Of a stretch of DNA of 64,000 nt, positions 52,817-61,965 are shown in pieces. The stretch is from assembly GCA_900163555.1 (NCBI GenBank), contig FUHX01000012.1, positions 1-64,000 on the forward strand. The letters are read 5' to 3'. The position numbers were made by a program, and so were the translations under genes. Source of the stretch: Actinomycetales bacterium JB111 (GTDB taxonomy: Bacteria; Actinomycetota; Actinomycetes; Actinomycetales; Actinomycetaceae). The notes below the pieces were generated by a model. That model saw only the letters and a list, made by a program, of their open reading frames with translations. It ran no database searches and was not told where the DNA came from. The stretch's first letter is position 1; every line of letters begins with the position of its first letter.

Positions 52817-53491
52817 ATGAGCACCGACCGACTGACGTACCGACAGATCGCCGAGGCCGACCTCGACGACTTCCGACCCATCTTCGAGACCATCCGCGCG
52901 ACCTTCGAGACCGGCTCCTTCGCCGTCGGACTCGACCTCGTGAGCCGCATCGGCGCGCTCGCCGAGGCCGCGAACCACCACCCCGACGTCACGCTCACCT
53001 ACGGCTCCGTGCGCGTCCTGCTCACGAGCCACGACGCCGGGGCCGTCACCTCCCGCGACCTCGACCTCGCGCGCGAGATCAGCGCGGTCGCGCGGGAGAT
53101 GGGCGTGGGATCGAACCCGGGCTCCGTCGCCCAGATCGAGCTCGCGCTCGACGCCCCCGACGGCGGAGCCCTCGCCCCGTTCTACGCGGCACTTCTCGGG
53201 GCGCGCGCCTCGGGCGACGAGGTCACCGACCCGTCCGGCCAGTCGCCGAGCATCTGGTTCCAGGCCGCCGAGTCCGGCGGGCCCGGGATCCCGGAGCCCG
53301 ACCCGGCCCAGCGGTGGCACATCGACGTCGCGATCCCGCTCGAGGAGGCCGAGCAGCGGGTGCGCGACGTCATCGCCGCAGGCGGCACGCTCGTCTCGGA
53401 CGCGGCCGCGCCGTCGTACTGGGTCCTCGAGGACGCCGAGGGCAACCGCGCGTGCGTCTGCACGGCGTACCGCGCCGACGAGACCGACTGA
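52817..53491 (+). CDS. Pterin-4a-carbinolamine dehydratase fused to a VOC domain
   Basis: The 224 residues comprise an N-terminal dehydratase domain (FETGSFAVGLDLVSRIGALA, then ANHHPDVTLTYGSVRVLLTS with the HHP motif, about 1-100) and a C-terminal VOC half (AQIELALDAPDGGALAPFYA-ALL, RWHIDVAIPLEEAEQRVRDV, about 110-220). The HHP and the downstream H are the catalytic site of 4a-hydroxytetrahydrobiopterin dehydratases. The fusion is found in actinobacteria; its substrate is uncertain. Confidence 0.88.
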   Translation: MSTDRLTYRQIAEADLDDFRPIFETIRATFETGSFAVGLDLVSRIGALAEAANHHPDVTLTYGSVRVLLTSHDAGAVTSRDLDLAREISAVAREMGVGSNPGSVAQIELALDAPDGGALAPFYAALLGARASGDEVTDPSGQSPSIWFQAAESGGPGIPEPDPAQRWHIDVAIPLEEAEQRVRDVIAAGGTLVSDAAAPSYWVLEDAEGNRACVCTAYRADETD

Positions 53492-53682
53492 GCCGGGCGG
53501 CGCCGGGGGCGGGCGTCACCGGGAAGAGGGCCGCGCGCCGCACAGTGGCTGGGCGTCCGGTATCGGCGCGCCGGCGCGCACAGCTGCTCGACCTCCGCGA
53601 CGTCGTCACCGCGCTGCGCGACATCGGCTCCGGGCTGGTCGAGTCCCGGTGCATGCGCCGTTCCGGTCGTAGGGTCACGGTC

Positions 53683-54744
53683 ATGGCGACGAGCTCGAGC
53701 GACAGCCCGCAGGACTCCCGGCTGCGCACCCTCTCGCCGTCCTCCTTCGCCCTCGTCATGGCGACCGGGATCGTGTCCCTCGGCCTGTCCGACGTCGGGC
53801 TCGCCCTCCCGAGCCTCGTCCTGCTCGTCCTCGGCGCGGGCGCCTACGTGGTGCTGGCCGTCCTGTACACCGCGAGGTGGGTGCGCCACAGGGACGCCGT
53901 GCGGGCAGACATGCGCGACCCCTCGGTCGCGTTCGGATACTTCACGATTGTGGCCGGGACCGGCGTTCTCGCGGTCGGGGCCCTCGGGCAGGGCGCGGGA
54001 CCCGTGGCGGTCGCGCTGCTGGTGGTGGCCGCCGTCGTCTGGCTCGTCCTCGGGTACGTCCTTCCCTGGCAGGTCGTCATGGCACGCGAGGGGGAGTCGA
54101 TCCTCCCGCGGGTGAACGGCACCTGGTTCATCTGGTGCGTGGCGTCGCAGTCGGTCGCGGTCGGGCTGTCGTCCCTGCGCGACGTGCCCTCCGCCTGGGG
54201 CGCCGTCGTCGGCTTCCTCGCCGTCCTCACCTGGTCGGTCGGCGCGCTGCTGTATGCCGGGATCGCGGTCCTCGTCATCCTGCGGCTGGTCCACTTCGGC
54301 ATGCGGCCGGAGCAGTTCGAACCGCCGTACTGGGTGGCGATGGGCGCGCTGGCGATATCGGTGGTCGCCGGCGCCGGGATCGTGGACATGCCCCCGACTC
54401 CGATGGTCGACGCCGCCCGCGGCCTCGTCGCGGGCACGGTCGTCATCTTCTGGTGCTGCGCCGCCTGGATCATCCCCATGCTGGTCGGGGCCGGGCTGTG
54501 GCGGCACGTCGTGCACCGGGTCCCGCTCATCTACACGCCGATGCTCTGGTCGATCGTCTTCCCGCTCGGCATGTTCGCGCACGCCTCGATCAGGCTGGGG
54601 CGGGTCGAGTCGGTGCCGCTCGTCGAGGGGGTCGGGCGCGGCTTCCTCTGGCTCGCCGTGGCCGCGTGGCTGCTCGTCGCAGCGAGCCTCGTGGTCGACC
54701 TCGCTCGAGGCAGGAACGCCGCCGCGAGGGCGGCGCGCCCCTAG
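53683..54744 (+). CDS. TDT/TehA-SLAC1 family membrane transporter
   Basis: The 353-residue protein starts LSPSSFALVMATGIVSLGLS and has ten hydrophobic helices, with FGYFTIVAGTGVLAVGALG, NGTWFIWCVASQSVAVGLS and YTPMLWSIVFPLGMFAHASI, as in tellurite/C4-dicarboxylate/anion channels. Substrate unknown. It is followed by an SRPBCC gene after ten bases. Confidence 0.88.
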   Translation: MATSSSDSPQDSRLRTLSPSSFALVMATGIVSLGLSDVGLALPSLVLLVLGAGAYVVLAVLYTARWVRHRDAVRADMRDPSVAFGYFTIVAGTGVLAVGALGQGAGPVAVALLVVAAVVWLVLGYVLPWQVVMAREGESILPRVNGTWFIWCVASQSVAVGLSSLRDVPSAWGAVVGFLAVLTWSVGALLYAGIAVLVILRLVHFGMRPEQFEPPYWVAMGALAISVVAGAGIVDMPPTPMVDAARGLVAGTVVIFWCCAAWIIPMLVGAGLWRHVVHRVPLIYTPMLWSIVFPLGMFAHASIRLGRVESVPLVEGVGRGFLWLAVAAWLLVAASLVVDLARGRNAAARAARP

Positions 54745-54754
54745 GCTCGACCGC

Positions 54755-55195
54755 ATGAGCTCCCGCCACATCAGCAGGGTCATCGCCGCTCCCGCGGAGC
54801 GCGTCTACGCGTTCGCCGCGGAGCCCGACAACCTCCCGGCCTGGGCCGCCGGGCTCGCGAGCGCGGAGGTGACGCGGCGCGGGGAGGATCTCGTCGTCGC
54901 CTCGCCGATGGGGGAGGTGACGGTCCGCTTCGTCCCCCGCAACGACCTCGGCGTCCTCGACCACGTCGTCACGCTCCCCACGGGCGAGGCCGTGCTCAAC
55001 CCGCTGCGCGTCGTCGCGCACCCCGACGGCTGCGAGGTGATCTTCACGGTGCGCCGGCTCGCGATGACCGAGGAGCAGTTCGACGCCGACTGCGCCGCCG
55101 TCGCCGCGGACCTTGACCGGTTGCGGGGGCTCGTCGAGCCGGGGCGGTCCGAGCCGGTGCCGTCCGAGCCGCAGCCCTCCGACCGCGCCGGATAG
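54755..55195 (+). CDS. SRPBCC family protein
   Basis: The 146-residue protein (ISRVIAAPAERVYAFAAEPD-NLPAW, VRFVPRNDLGVLDHVVTLPT, EVIFTVRRLAMTEEQFDADC) is a polyketide-cyclase/START-fold member with a Pro/Ser-rich tail. Close spacing suggests cotranscription with the TDT carrier. Confidence 0.85.
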   Translation: MSSRHISRVIAAPAERVYAFAAEPDNLPAWAAGLASAEVTRRGEDLVVASPMGEVTVRFVPRNDLGVLDHVVTLPTGEAVLNPLRVVAHPDGCEVIFTVRRLAMTEEQFDADCAAVAADLDRLRGLVEPGRSEPVPSEPQPSDRAG

Positions 55196-55211
55196 GGGAC
55201 GGCCGCCCCGG

Positions 55212-56834
55212 TCAGCCCGCCCGCACGCGGACGACGTGCCACCCGCTCGCGCCGTTCGGCGCCGGCGGCGCGAGCTCCGCCGTCTGCACCTCACCGCCCG
55301 CGCTCGTCGCGCGGCACTGGATCGTGTGCTCGCCGGCCGGCAGGTCGACCGGGAGAGACCACTGCACCCACGTGTCCGCGTTGATCGCCCGGGCCAGGTC
55401 GGCCGCCAGCCACTCGCCGGTGTCGACCCGCACCTCGACCCCGTCGATCCCGGTGTGCGGCTGCCAGGCGACGCCGGCCACGACCGACCGCCCGGCCGCG
55501 ACGTCGCCGGAGCGCGGCACGTCGATCCGCGACTGCAGCTTGATCGGCCCGAGTTCGTCCCACCCACGGTCCGTCCAGTAGGCGCGTGCCTGTTCGAAGC
55601 GCGTGACCTCGAGGTCGACGACCCACTTGGTCGCCGACACGTACCCGTACAGCCCGGGCACCACCATCCGCACGGGGAAGCCGTGCTCGAACGGCAGCGG
55701 TTCGCCGTTCATGCCGACGGCGAGGATCGCCTCCCGCTCGTCCGTCAGCGCCTCGAGCGGGGTGCCGGCGGTGAAGCCGTCCTGCGAGGTCGAGAGCACC
55801 ATGTCCGCGCCCTCGAGCGGTCCGGCCCGCGCGAGCAGCTCGCGGATCGGGTAGCCGAGCCAGGTGGCCGTCGAGACGAGGTCGCCGCCCACCTGGTTCG
55901 ACACGCAGGACAGCGTGGTCACCGACTCCTCCAGCTCGAGGGCGAGGAGCTCGTCCCAGGTGAGCGTCACCTCGCGCTCGACGAGCCCGTGGATGCGCAG
56001 CGACCAGTCCGCCGGGTCGATGTGCGGGACGACGATCGCGGTGTCGATCCGGTAGAAGTCCTCGTTCGGCGTGAGGACGGGGGCGAGCCCGTCGATGCCG
56101 AGCTCGGCCTGCGCCGGGACGGTCGCGGGCGTCGCCGCCCGCGGCAGGCGCAGCGCCGCGCGGATGGCCTCCACAGAGCGGGTCGCCGCCGACGAGAGGG
56201 TCGCGACCGTGGCCGCCACCGCGCCGACCGCCGCCATCGAGAGGCTCGCGAGCAGGAACCTCCGGCGGGAGTACTCGGTGACCGCCACCGTCGGCCCGAC
56301 GTCGGATTCCGTCTCATTCGGCCCGACGTCGGAGCTCGCCTCCCTCGGTCCGACGGCGGATCCCGCCTCCCGCCGTGCCGTCAGCACCGCGACCGGGGAC
56401 GGCGCCAGGAGACGGGCCAGGTAACGCAGGGCGACGACGGCCACGAGGCCCGCGACCGCGGCAGGAAGCACGGACAGGCTTCCCGCGTCGGCCCTCGTGA
56501 GGGCGGCGAGCGCGCCGAGCGCCCCGAGCAGTCCCAGGACGACCGAGCCGAGCGGTGGCCGGCGGCTCTCGGTGAGACCGGCGACGGCGGCCAGCGCGGC
56601 GAGCACGAGCCCGATCAAGACGACGAGCGCGAGCTTGTCGGCCGTGCCGAAGACCGAGATGGCCCAGTCCTTCAGCCACCCGGGCACGCGGTCGATGACC
56701 GCGGAGCCGACCGAGGCGACGGGGCTCGAGGTCGGGGACAGCAGCGCCGCCAGCAGCTCGCCGGCGCCCACGCCGAGGGTGGCCGCCGCGACGCCGGCCC
56801 ACGACGCGCGCAGCGCGTCCCTCCGCCCCGTCAT
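55212..56834 (-). CDS. Membrane-anchored sulfite-oxidase-fold molybdoenzyme
   Basis: The 540-residue protein has four N-terminal helices (about 10-140), a Pro/Ser/Asp-rich linker with repeated EASSDVGP/ETESDVGP, a fifth helix after SRRRFLLASLSMAAVGAVAA, then an oxidoreductase molybdopterin domain. The Mo-ligand cysteine is in ESVTTLSCVSNQVGGDLVS; HGFPVRMVVPGLYGYVSATK and a C-terminal dimerisation (Ig-like) domain (WQPHTGIDGVEVRVDTGEWL) follow. It resembles membrane YedY-like or nitrate-reductase-like sulfite oxidases with a methionine/sulfite-type substrate. Confidence 0.9.
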   Translation of the reverse strand: MTGRRDALRASWAGVAAATLGVGAGELLAALLSPTSSPVASVGSAVIDRVPGWLKDWAISVFGTADKLALVVLIGLVLAALAAVAGLTESRRPPLGSVVLGLLGALGALAALTRADAGSLSVLPAAVAGLVAVVALRYLARLLAPSPVAVLTARREAGSAVGPREASSDVGPNETESDVGPTVAVTEYSRRRFLLASLSMAAVGAVAATVATLSSAATRSVEAIRAALRLPRAATPATVPAQAELGIDGLAPVLTPNEDFYRIDTAIVVPHIDPADWSLRIHGLVEREVTLTWDELLALELEESVTTLSCVSNQVGGDLVSTATWLGYPIRELLARAGPLEGADMVLSTSQDGFTAGTPLEALTDEREAILAVGMNGEPLPFEHGFPVRMVVPGLYGYVSATKWVVDLEVTRFEQARAYWTDRGWDELGPIKLQSRIDVPRSGDVAAGRSVVAGVAWQPHTGIDGVEVRVDTGEWLAADLARAINADTWVQWSLPVDLPAGEHTIQCRATSAGGEVQTAELAPPAPNGASGWHVVRVRAG

Positions 56835-56851
56835 GGAGCCACGCTACGCCC

Positions 56852-56924
56852 GGCACCCCGGCACCCCGGCACCCCGGCACCCCGGCACCCCGGCACCCCG
56901 GCACCGGGCCACCGGGCCACCGGG
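56852..56924. repeat. 8-bp minisatellite
   Basis: GGCACCCC is repeated six times (56852-56899), merging into about three copies of GGGCCACC. It lies between the divergent start of the molybdoenzyme gene (56834) and the DUF1905 gene. Confidence 0.85.
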
Positions 56925-56966
56925 CCCGACAGAAGTCGCCGACGAGGGCGCGCGTAGCGTGGGCGC

Positions 56967-57257
56967 ATGCACTGGTCGATCACCGGCGAGATCGTCGTCT
57001 GGCGCGGCCCCGCGCCCTTCTACTTCCTGGCGATCGACGAGGAGACCTCCGACGACGTCAAGGAGGCCGCGCGCGGGCTGGAGTACTGGGGGCAGGTCGC
57101 GGTGGTCGCGCGCATCGGCGCCACCGAGTTCACCACCGCCCTGTTCCCGAGGGACGGCCGCTACCTGCTTCCCGTGAAGGCGGCCGTCCGCGACGCGGAG
57201 AACATCGAGGCCGGCGACGTCTGCGCCGCCGAGCTCACGCTGCGTCGGGACCGGTGA
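56967..57257 (+). CDS. DUF1905 domain protein
   Basis: The 96-residue protein (HWSITGEIVVWRGPAPFYFL, ARGLEYWGQVAVVARIGATE, FPRDGRYLLPVKAAVRDAEN) matches DUF1905, a small beta-barrel family of unknown function, sometimes fused to OmdA-type domains. Alone here. Confidence 0.88.
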   Translation: MHWSITGEIVVWRGPAPFYFLAIDEETSDDVKEAARGLEYWGQVAVVARIGATEFTTALFPRDGRYLLPVKAAVRDAENIEAGDVCAAELTLRRDR

Positions 57258-57462
57258 GCCCGCCCCGCACGCGGACCCCCGGGCCTGCCTGCCATCTCGA
57301 CAGGTGGGCGACGGGCCTTCGGCCGGGCGCCGTCGTCGGGGGCTTGTTACGTTCCGCCGGGGCGTGAGCCCCAGGCGCCGGCGGCGAGCCAGTCCCGGCC
57401 CGATCGACGCGCGGCCGACGCGGGCGGCGCGACGACACCACGAGGAGAGGACAACCCCCCAC

Positions 57463-58530
57463 ATGGCTAAGAACGTGATGTTCTCCGGCGGAATCCCCGC
57501 GGGAAGCGCCGAGGACGTGTTCACCCTGCTCGCCGAGAACATCGGCGACCGCGCGATCGCGTGGCCCGACGGCGAGACGTCGCCCAGGCGCTCCAGCTGG
57601 ATCGGCGCGATCAACAACCAGGTGCTCGCCACGGCGGACTGCTTCGAGCCCGCCGACGCCGAGCTCGGGCAGGACGACGACCACGCCTACCAGGCGTTCA
57701 AGAGCCTGAAGATCAAGAAGGGTGTCGAGCTCGACCTGCGGGGGAAGCTGCCCTACGCCGAGGACGCGATCGAGTCCTACGGGACGTTCAAGCGCCTGCA
57801 GGCCGAGGGGAAGATCCCGGAGGGCACGCGCTTCCAGGTCGCGTTCGCGGGCGCGCACGACGTCATCTCGATCACCTTCCCGAACCACGACGAGTGGGCG
57901 CCCGTGACGAAGGCGTGGCAGGACGCGCTCACCGAGGAGTACCGCCGCATCCTCGAGGTCATCCCGGCCGAGGAACTGTGCGTGCAGCTCGACTACTGCA
58001 CCGAGATGATCCACATCGGGGGCACGTGGCAGAAGCTGTTCAGCTGGGTGCCGGACATCGACAGCCAGGAGCTGTTCGACCTGTACACGAGCCCCGACTA
58101 CGTCGCCGGCCACCTGCGTGGGCTGCCGGACGAGGTGCGCGTCGGCATCCACGTCTGTTGCGGCACCTCGCCGTCGTTCCCGGTGCAGCCGCTGGACGAC
58201 ATCGCGCTGCCCGTGCGCCTGTCGAACGCCATCCACGCGGCCACCGGCGGCCGCCCCGACTACTACCACCTGCCGGCGCTGCCGGAGTCGGACGAGGCGT
58301 ACTTCGCGCCGCTGAAGGACCTCGAGATCGGCGAGGCCACGCTGTACATCGGCCTCGAGTGCAACGACGGCATCGACGAGATGGACCGTCGCATGGCGGC
58401 CGCCCGCACGGCCCGTGCGGACTTCGGCGTGGCCCACTACTGCGGCTACTTCTGGAACGGCCCGATCATGGCCGACCTCATCCGCACCCTCGCCGAGGGC
58501 GCCGACCGGCAGGCCGCCACGCTCGCCTGA
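57463..58530 (+). CDS. UROD/MetE-fold (cobalamin-independent methionine synthase-like) protein
   Basis: The 355-residue protein (KNVMFSGGIPAGSAEDVFTL, NIGDRAIAWPDGETSPRRSS, ELCVQLDYCTEMIHIGGTWQ, VRVGIHVCCGTSPSFPVQPL, LEIGEATLYIGLECNDGIDE, GVAHYCGYFWNGPIMADLIR) has the barrel of the uroporphyrinogen decarboxylase/MetE superfamily. HVCC and ECNDG resemble zinc-site positions of MetE. It is too short for full MetE and stands alone, so a methyltransfer role on an unknown thiol is inferred. Confidence 0.75.
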   Translation: MAKNVMFSGGIPAGSAEDVFTLLAENIGDRAIAWPDGETSPRRSSWIGAINNQVLATADCFEPADAELGQDDDHAYQAFKSLKIKKGVELDLRGKLPYAEDAIESYGTFKRLQAEGKIPEGTRFQVAFAGAHDVISITFPNHDEWAPVTKAWQDALTEEYRRILEVIPAEELCVQLDYCTEMIHIGGTWQKLFSWVPDIDSQELFDLYTSPDYVAGHLRGLPDEVRVGIHVCCGTSPSFPVQPLDDIALPVRLSNAIHAATGGRPDYYHLPALPESDEAYFAPLKDLEIGEATLYIGLECNDGIDEMDRRMAAARTARADFGVAHYCGYFWNGPIMADLIRTLAEGADRQAATLA

Positions 58531-58611
58531 CCCCGCGCGACTTCTGCCCGGCCCGCCGCCATGATGGTGGCGGGCCGGGAAAGTCCTGGCCTTCAGAGCA
58601 GGGGAGTGGAC

Positions 58612-59214
58612 ATGACCGACCCGACGACGACGCCCGGTCGCCTCACCGTCATCGGTGGCCCCATGTTCGCGGGCAAGTCCGGCGAGCTGCTCACCCGGGT
58701 CCGCCGCCGCGGCATCGCCGGCGCCAGGGTCGCGGTCGTCAGCCACGCCTGGGACACCCGGCAGGGTGACGGCGTGATCGCCACGCACGACGGCGGCACC
58801 ATCCCGGCCCGCGGCGCCTCGTCGGTCGAGGACATCGATGCCGCCGTCGCCGAGGCGCTCGCCGACGGCGGGCTCGACCTCGTGGCGATCGACGAGGCGC
58901 AGTTCTTCGGCGCCGACCTCCGGCCCTGCGTCGAGAGGCTCCTCGGCGCAGGCATCGACGTGCTGGTCGCCGGCCTGTGCGTCACCTTCGACGCCGAGCC
59001 GTTCGCGCCCCTTCCCGACCTCATGGCTCTGGCCGAGGAGACCGTGAAGCTGACGGCGGTGTGCGTGACCTGCGGGCGCGACGCCTCGTTCCACGAGCGG
59101 ATCGAGCGTTCGGCGGCGGACTCCCCGGACGATCTCGGGCCGGGACATGTGGGTGGGACCCGGATGTACGCGGCGCGGTGCCGCGAGCACCACCCGGCGT
59201 TCGCACGGGGGTGA
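58612..59214 (+). CDS. tdk: Thymidine kinase (type II)
   Basis: The 200-residue enzyme has P-loop VIGGPMFAGKSGELLTRVRR, the Walker B/lasso LVAIDEAQFFGAD, GLCVTFDAEPFAPLPDLMAL and a C-terminal zinc cluster (AVCVTCGRDASFH and RCREHHPAF). It salvages thymidine to TMP. ATG 58612 is preceded by GGGGAG. Confidence 0.93.
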   Translation: MTDPTTTPGRLTVIGGPMFAGKSGELLTRVRRRGIAGARVAVVSHAWDTRQGDGVIATHDGGTIPARGASSVEDIDAAVAEALADGGLDLVAIDEAQFFGADLRPCVERLLGAGIDVLVAGLCVTFDAEPFAPLPDLMALAEETVKLTAVCVTCGRDASFHERIERSAADSPDDLGPGHVGGTRMYAARCREHHPAFARG

Positions 59215-59297
59215 ACGAGGCGCCGCGTCCGGCGGGAGGGGAGTTCTCCACCCGCTATGGGCGTGACGTGGAGCACTCCCGCTGCCATCGTGGGGCG

Positions 59298-60098
59298 ATG
59301 ATGACGACGACGCACCGGGCCACCGCGCGATCGCGCGCCTCCCGGACGATGGGGGCACTTGCCGTTCTCGGCATCGCGGCGGGAGGGATCGCTGCCTGCG
59401 GGGGAGACGACCCGGTGGAGTCCGACGACGGGACCACCACCAGCCCGCCGATCGAGCCCACGGACGAGACGTCCGACGAGGCGCCCACGGACGATGCCCC
59501 GACCGACGACGGGGCCGATGCCCCGACGTCGGAGGACGAGGCCGCACCGACGGACGAGCCGGAGGCGCCGCCGGAGGATGGGGACGGTGGTGAGGACGGC
59601 GCGCCGACCGACCCGGAGGAGTGCGACGCCCCGCCGGGATCGGACTGCGACTACGCGCCGGACGAGCCCCTGGAGCTCACGCTCCCGATCCGGGAGATCG
59701 CCGACGCCGATGCGCTGGACGCGAACCGCACGGACACGGTCGGCGACAACTCGGCGGTCATCGCGCTCGTGGACGCGGCCGGCGCGGGCGAGCTCGGCGA
59801 GTACGAGGTGGCCCTCCAGACCGACACGGAGCCGTACAGCATCGACATCCGTTACTCCTCGATCAACCCCGAGATCGAGGAGTGGGAGTGGATGGAGACG
59901 GGCCACGACATCGGCGTGCTCCTGCTCGCGACGATCGGGAACATCGACATGGTTCTTTACACCCACCCCGACGGCGAGAGCGGCGGCGCGACCACGCGCG
60001 AGACGGCCACCTGGGATCTCGGGGCGGACCCGCTCGAGCTGGGCGCCGACCGCGGCGGCCTGCTGGAGATGATCGAGAACCTGAGCGCCACGCCGTAA
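59298..60098 (+). CDS. Lipoprotein with DUF4825-like domain
   Basis: The 266-residue protein has a signal peptide ending in the lipobox GIAACG (Cys about residue 34), an acidic Thr/Asp/Glu/Pro-rich linker (about 35-125) and a C-terminal domain (TLPIREIADADALDANRTDT-VGDNSAVIALVD, LQTDTEPYSIDIRYS) that resembles DUF4825. It would be tethered outside the membrane; function unknown. Confidence 0.7.
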   Translation: MMTTTHRATARSRASRTMGALAVLGIAAGGIAACGGDDPVESDDGTTTSPPIEPTDETSDEAPTDDAPTDDGADAPTSEDEAAPTDEPEAPPEDGDGGEDGAPTDPEECDAPPGSDCDYAPDEPLELTLPIREIADADALDANRTDTVGDNSAVIALVDAAGAGELGEYEVALQTDTEPYSIDIRYSSINPEIEEWEWMETGHDIGVLLLATIGNIDMVLYTHPDGESGGATTRETATWDLGADPLELGADRGGLLEMIENLSATP

Positions 60099-60225
60099 GG
60101 CGGACGGCCAACCACGTGGGCGCCTCCCGGTCATCGACCGGGGGGCGTTCCTGTTGCGGGTGTCGGTGGCCGCTGCCACGCTGACCGGGTGCCGAGCGGC
60201 ACCCAGTCGATCGAAGGAGCTCGCC

Positions 60226-60657
60226 ATGGCCACATCGCTCGCGACCTACATCGCCTTCCCGGGCAACGCCCGCGAGGCGTTCACCCACTACCGGGACGTC
60301 TTCGGCGGCGATCTCCAGATCACCGGCTACGGCGACGTGCCGATGCCGGACATGCCGTTCGAACCCGGGCCCGACGACGTCGCGCACGCCGTTCTCACCC
60401 TCCCCGGCGGCGTCATCGCCGGCGCGGACGCGATGCCCTCCGAGCGGGACAAGCCGCTGCGGGACACCGGCTACTCGTTCCTGTACGAGGTGGAGACCGT
60501 CGAGGAGGCGCAGCGGATCGTCGACGCCCTCGTGGCCGGCGGCGGCGAGGTCGGGATGCCCCTGGAGCGGGCGCCGTGGGGCGCCTGGTACGGCAACGTC
60601 TTCGACCGCTTCGACGTGATGTGGGCGCTGTCGACGTCCGACGCCGAGAGCGCCTAG
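60226..60657 (+). CDS. VOC family protein (PhnB-like)
   Basis: The 143-residue protein (SLATYIAFPGNAREAFTHYR-DVFGGDLQITGYGDVP, VAHAVLTLPGGVIAGADAMP, APWGAWYGNVFDRFDVMWAL) matches the PhnB/3-demethylubiquinone-9 3-methyltransferase-like VOC subfamily. GAAGGAG precedes ATG 60226. Downstream (60700-60780) GGCCGAGCCGGCC is repeated. Confidence 0.88.
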   Translation: MATSLATYIAFPGNAREAFTHYRDVFGGDLQITGYGDVPMPDMPFEPGPDDVAHAVLTLPGGVIAGADAMPSERDKPLRDTGYSFLYEVETVEEAQRIVDALVAGGGEVGMPLERAPWGAWYGNVFDRFDVMWALSTSDAESA

Positions 60658-60780
60658 GTCCGACCGGCCCGGGTGACGCGGCCCTGGCCGCGCTCCAGCC
60701 GACGCGCACCGACCGAGCCGGCCTGCGTCTCGGTCGAGTGGGCCGAGCCGGCCTAGGCATAGGCCGAGCCGGCCCCGGCC

Positions 60781-61404
60781 TCAACCGAGCAGGTCGGGGA
60801 TCTGCCTGAGCGACGTGACCGTCCACCGGGCCGGCCCGGCATCGAGGTCAAGCCCCTCGGTAACGAGCATGGCGCTGTCGACGCCCGCCCCGGCGGCCGC
60901 CTCGGCGTCGATCGGGCGGTCGCCGACCGCCAGGCAGCTGTCGGCGGTCAGGCCGTGGCGCGCGAGAACCTCGAGGTACATGTCCGGGGCGGGCTTGCGG
61001 GGGTAGCCGTCCGGAGCGCACAGCAGGTCGTCGACCTCGAGCCCGAGCCCGGCGACGAGGTCGCGGGCGGAGGCCGCGTCGCGGTGGGTGACGATGACGT
61101 TGAGGCCGCCGAGGTCCCGCGCCGTTGCCATCGCCTCCCGAGCCCCGTCGACCACGGGCGGCGGCGCCGTCCGCCAGCGCTCCTTGAGCGCCGCCTCGGC
61201 GTTCCGGAACTCCGAGGTGGCGATGCCGAACCGCCCGGCGAGCTCCTCGATCGCATGGCCCGTCGAACGGCGGGTGAGCGCGGCGACCGACGTGGGCTCG
61301 ACCGCGCCGCCGTGCCGCTCGACCACCGCGCCGAGAGTGGCGTCGAGGGCCGGGTAGGTGTCGACGAGGGTTCCGCCCATGTCCCAGATGAGGTTCCGGC
61401 GCAT
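60781..61404 (-). CDS. HAD-superfamily hydrolase
   Basis: The 207-residue protein has motif I MRRNLIWDMGGTLVDTYPAL (nucleophile Asp followed by MG, with D replaced by G at the usual +2 position), motif II VIVTHRDA, Lys in GYPRKPAPDMYLEV and motif III CLAVGDRPIDAEAAAGAGVD. The changed D-x-D may reduce phosphatase activity. Substrate unknown. Confidence 0.85.
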   Translation of the reverse strand: MRRNLIWDMGGTLVDTYPALDATLGAVVERHGGAVEPTSVAALTRRSTGHAIEELAGRFGIATSEFRNAEAALKERWRTAPPPVVDGAREAMATARDLGGLNVIVTHRDAASARDLVAGLGLEVDDLLCAPDGYPRKPAPDMYLEVLARHGLTADSCLAVGDRPIDAEAAAGAGVDSAMLVTEGLDLDAGPARWTVTSLRQIPDLLG

Positions 61405-61491
61405 GGGGACAAGTGTGCAGCCGCCACGCACGGTGGCGCGAGCGTGCACCGCCGAATGGTGGCTGCGCCGGGGTGGTGCTTCGATGGGGAG

Positions 61492-61965
61492 ATGAACGAG
61501 GAGAACGCCACGGACCGCATCACGTCGAGCCGCGTCACGTCGGCGTCGGCCGAGATCGCCGCCGGCGCGGCGGACATCTTCCGGCTCATCGCGGTGCCGG
61601 CGAACCAGCCGTCCTGGGACGGCAACGACAACCTCTCCGCCTCCGAGGACCACGAGCAGGTCCGCGGGGTTGGGGAGGTCTTCACGATGACCCTCACCTC
61701 CGGGGGCGTCCGCGAGAACCGTGTGGTGGAGTTCGAGCAGGACCGCCTCATCGCCTGGCAGCCGTGCGAGCCCGGTGGCGGACCGCTCGGCCAGCTCTGG
61801 CGGTGGGAGCTCGAGGAGGTCGGTCCCGGTCGCACGCGCGTGACGCAGACCTACGACTGGACGAACCTGCACGGGCCCCAGAAGCGGATCGAGCGCGCCA
61901 GGGCGACGACCCCGGACCGTCTGGCGGCGTCGATCGAGCGGCTGCGGGAGGCCGCCGAGGGCTGA
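61492..61965 (+). CDS. SRPBCC family protein
   Basis: The 157-residue protein (TSASAEIAAGAADIFRLIAV-PANQPSWDG, RENRVVEFEQDRLIAWQPCE, RVTQTYDWTNLHGPQKRIER) is a START-fold member of the polyketide-cyclase/dehydrase type. Divergent from the HAD gene. Confidence 0.85.
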   Translation: MNEENATDRITSSRVTSASAEIAAGAADIFRLIAVPANQPSWDGNDNLSASEDHEQVRGVGEVFTMTLTSGGVRENRVVEFEQDRLIAWQPCEPGGGPLGQLWRWELEEVGPGRTRVTQTYDWTNLHGPQKRIERARATTPDRLAASIERLREAAEG

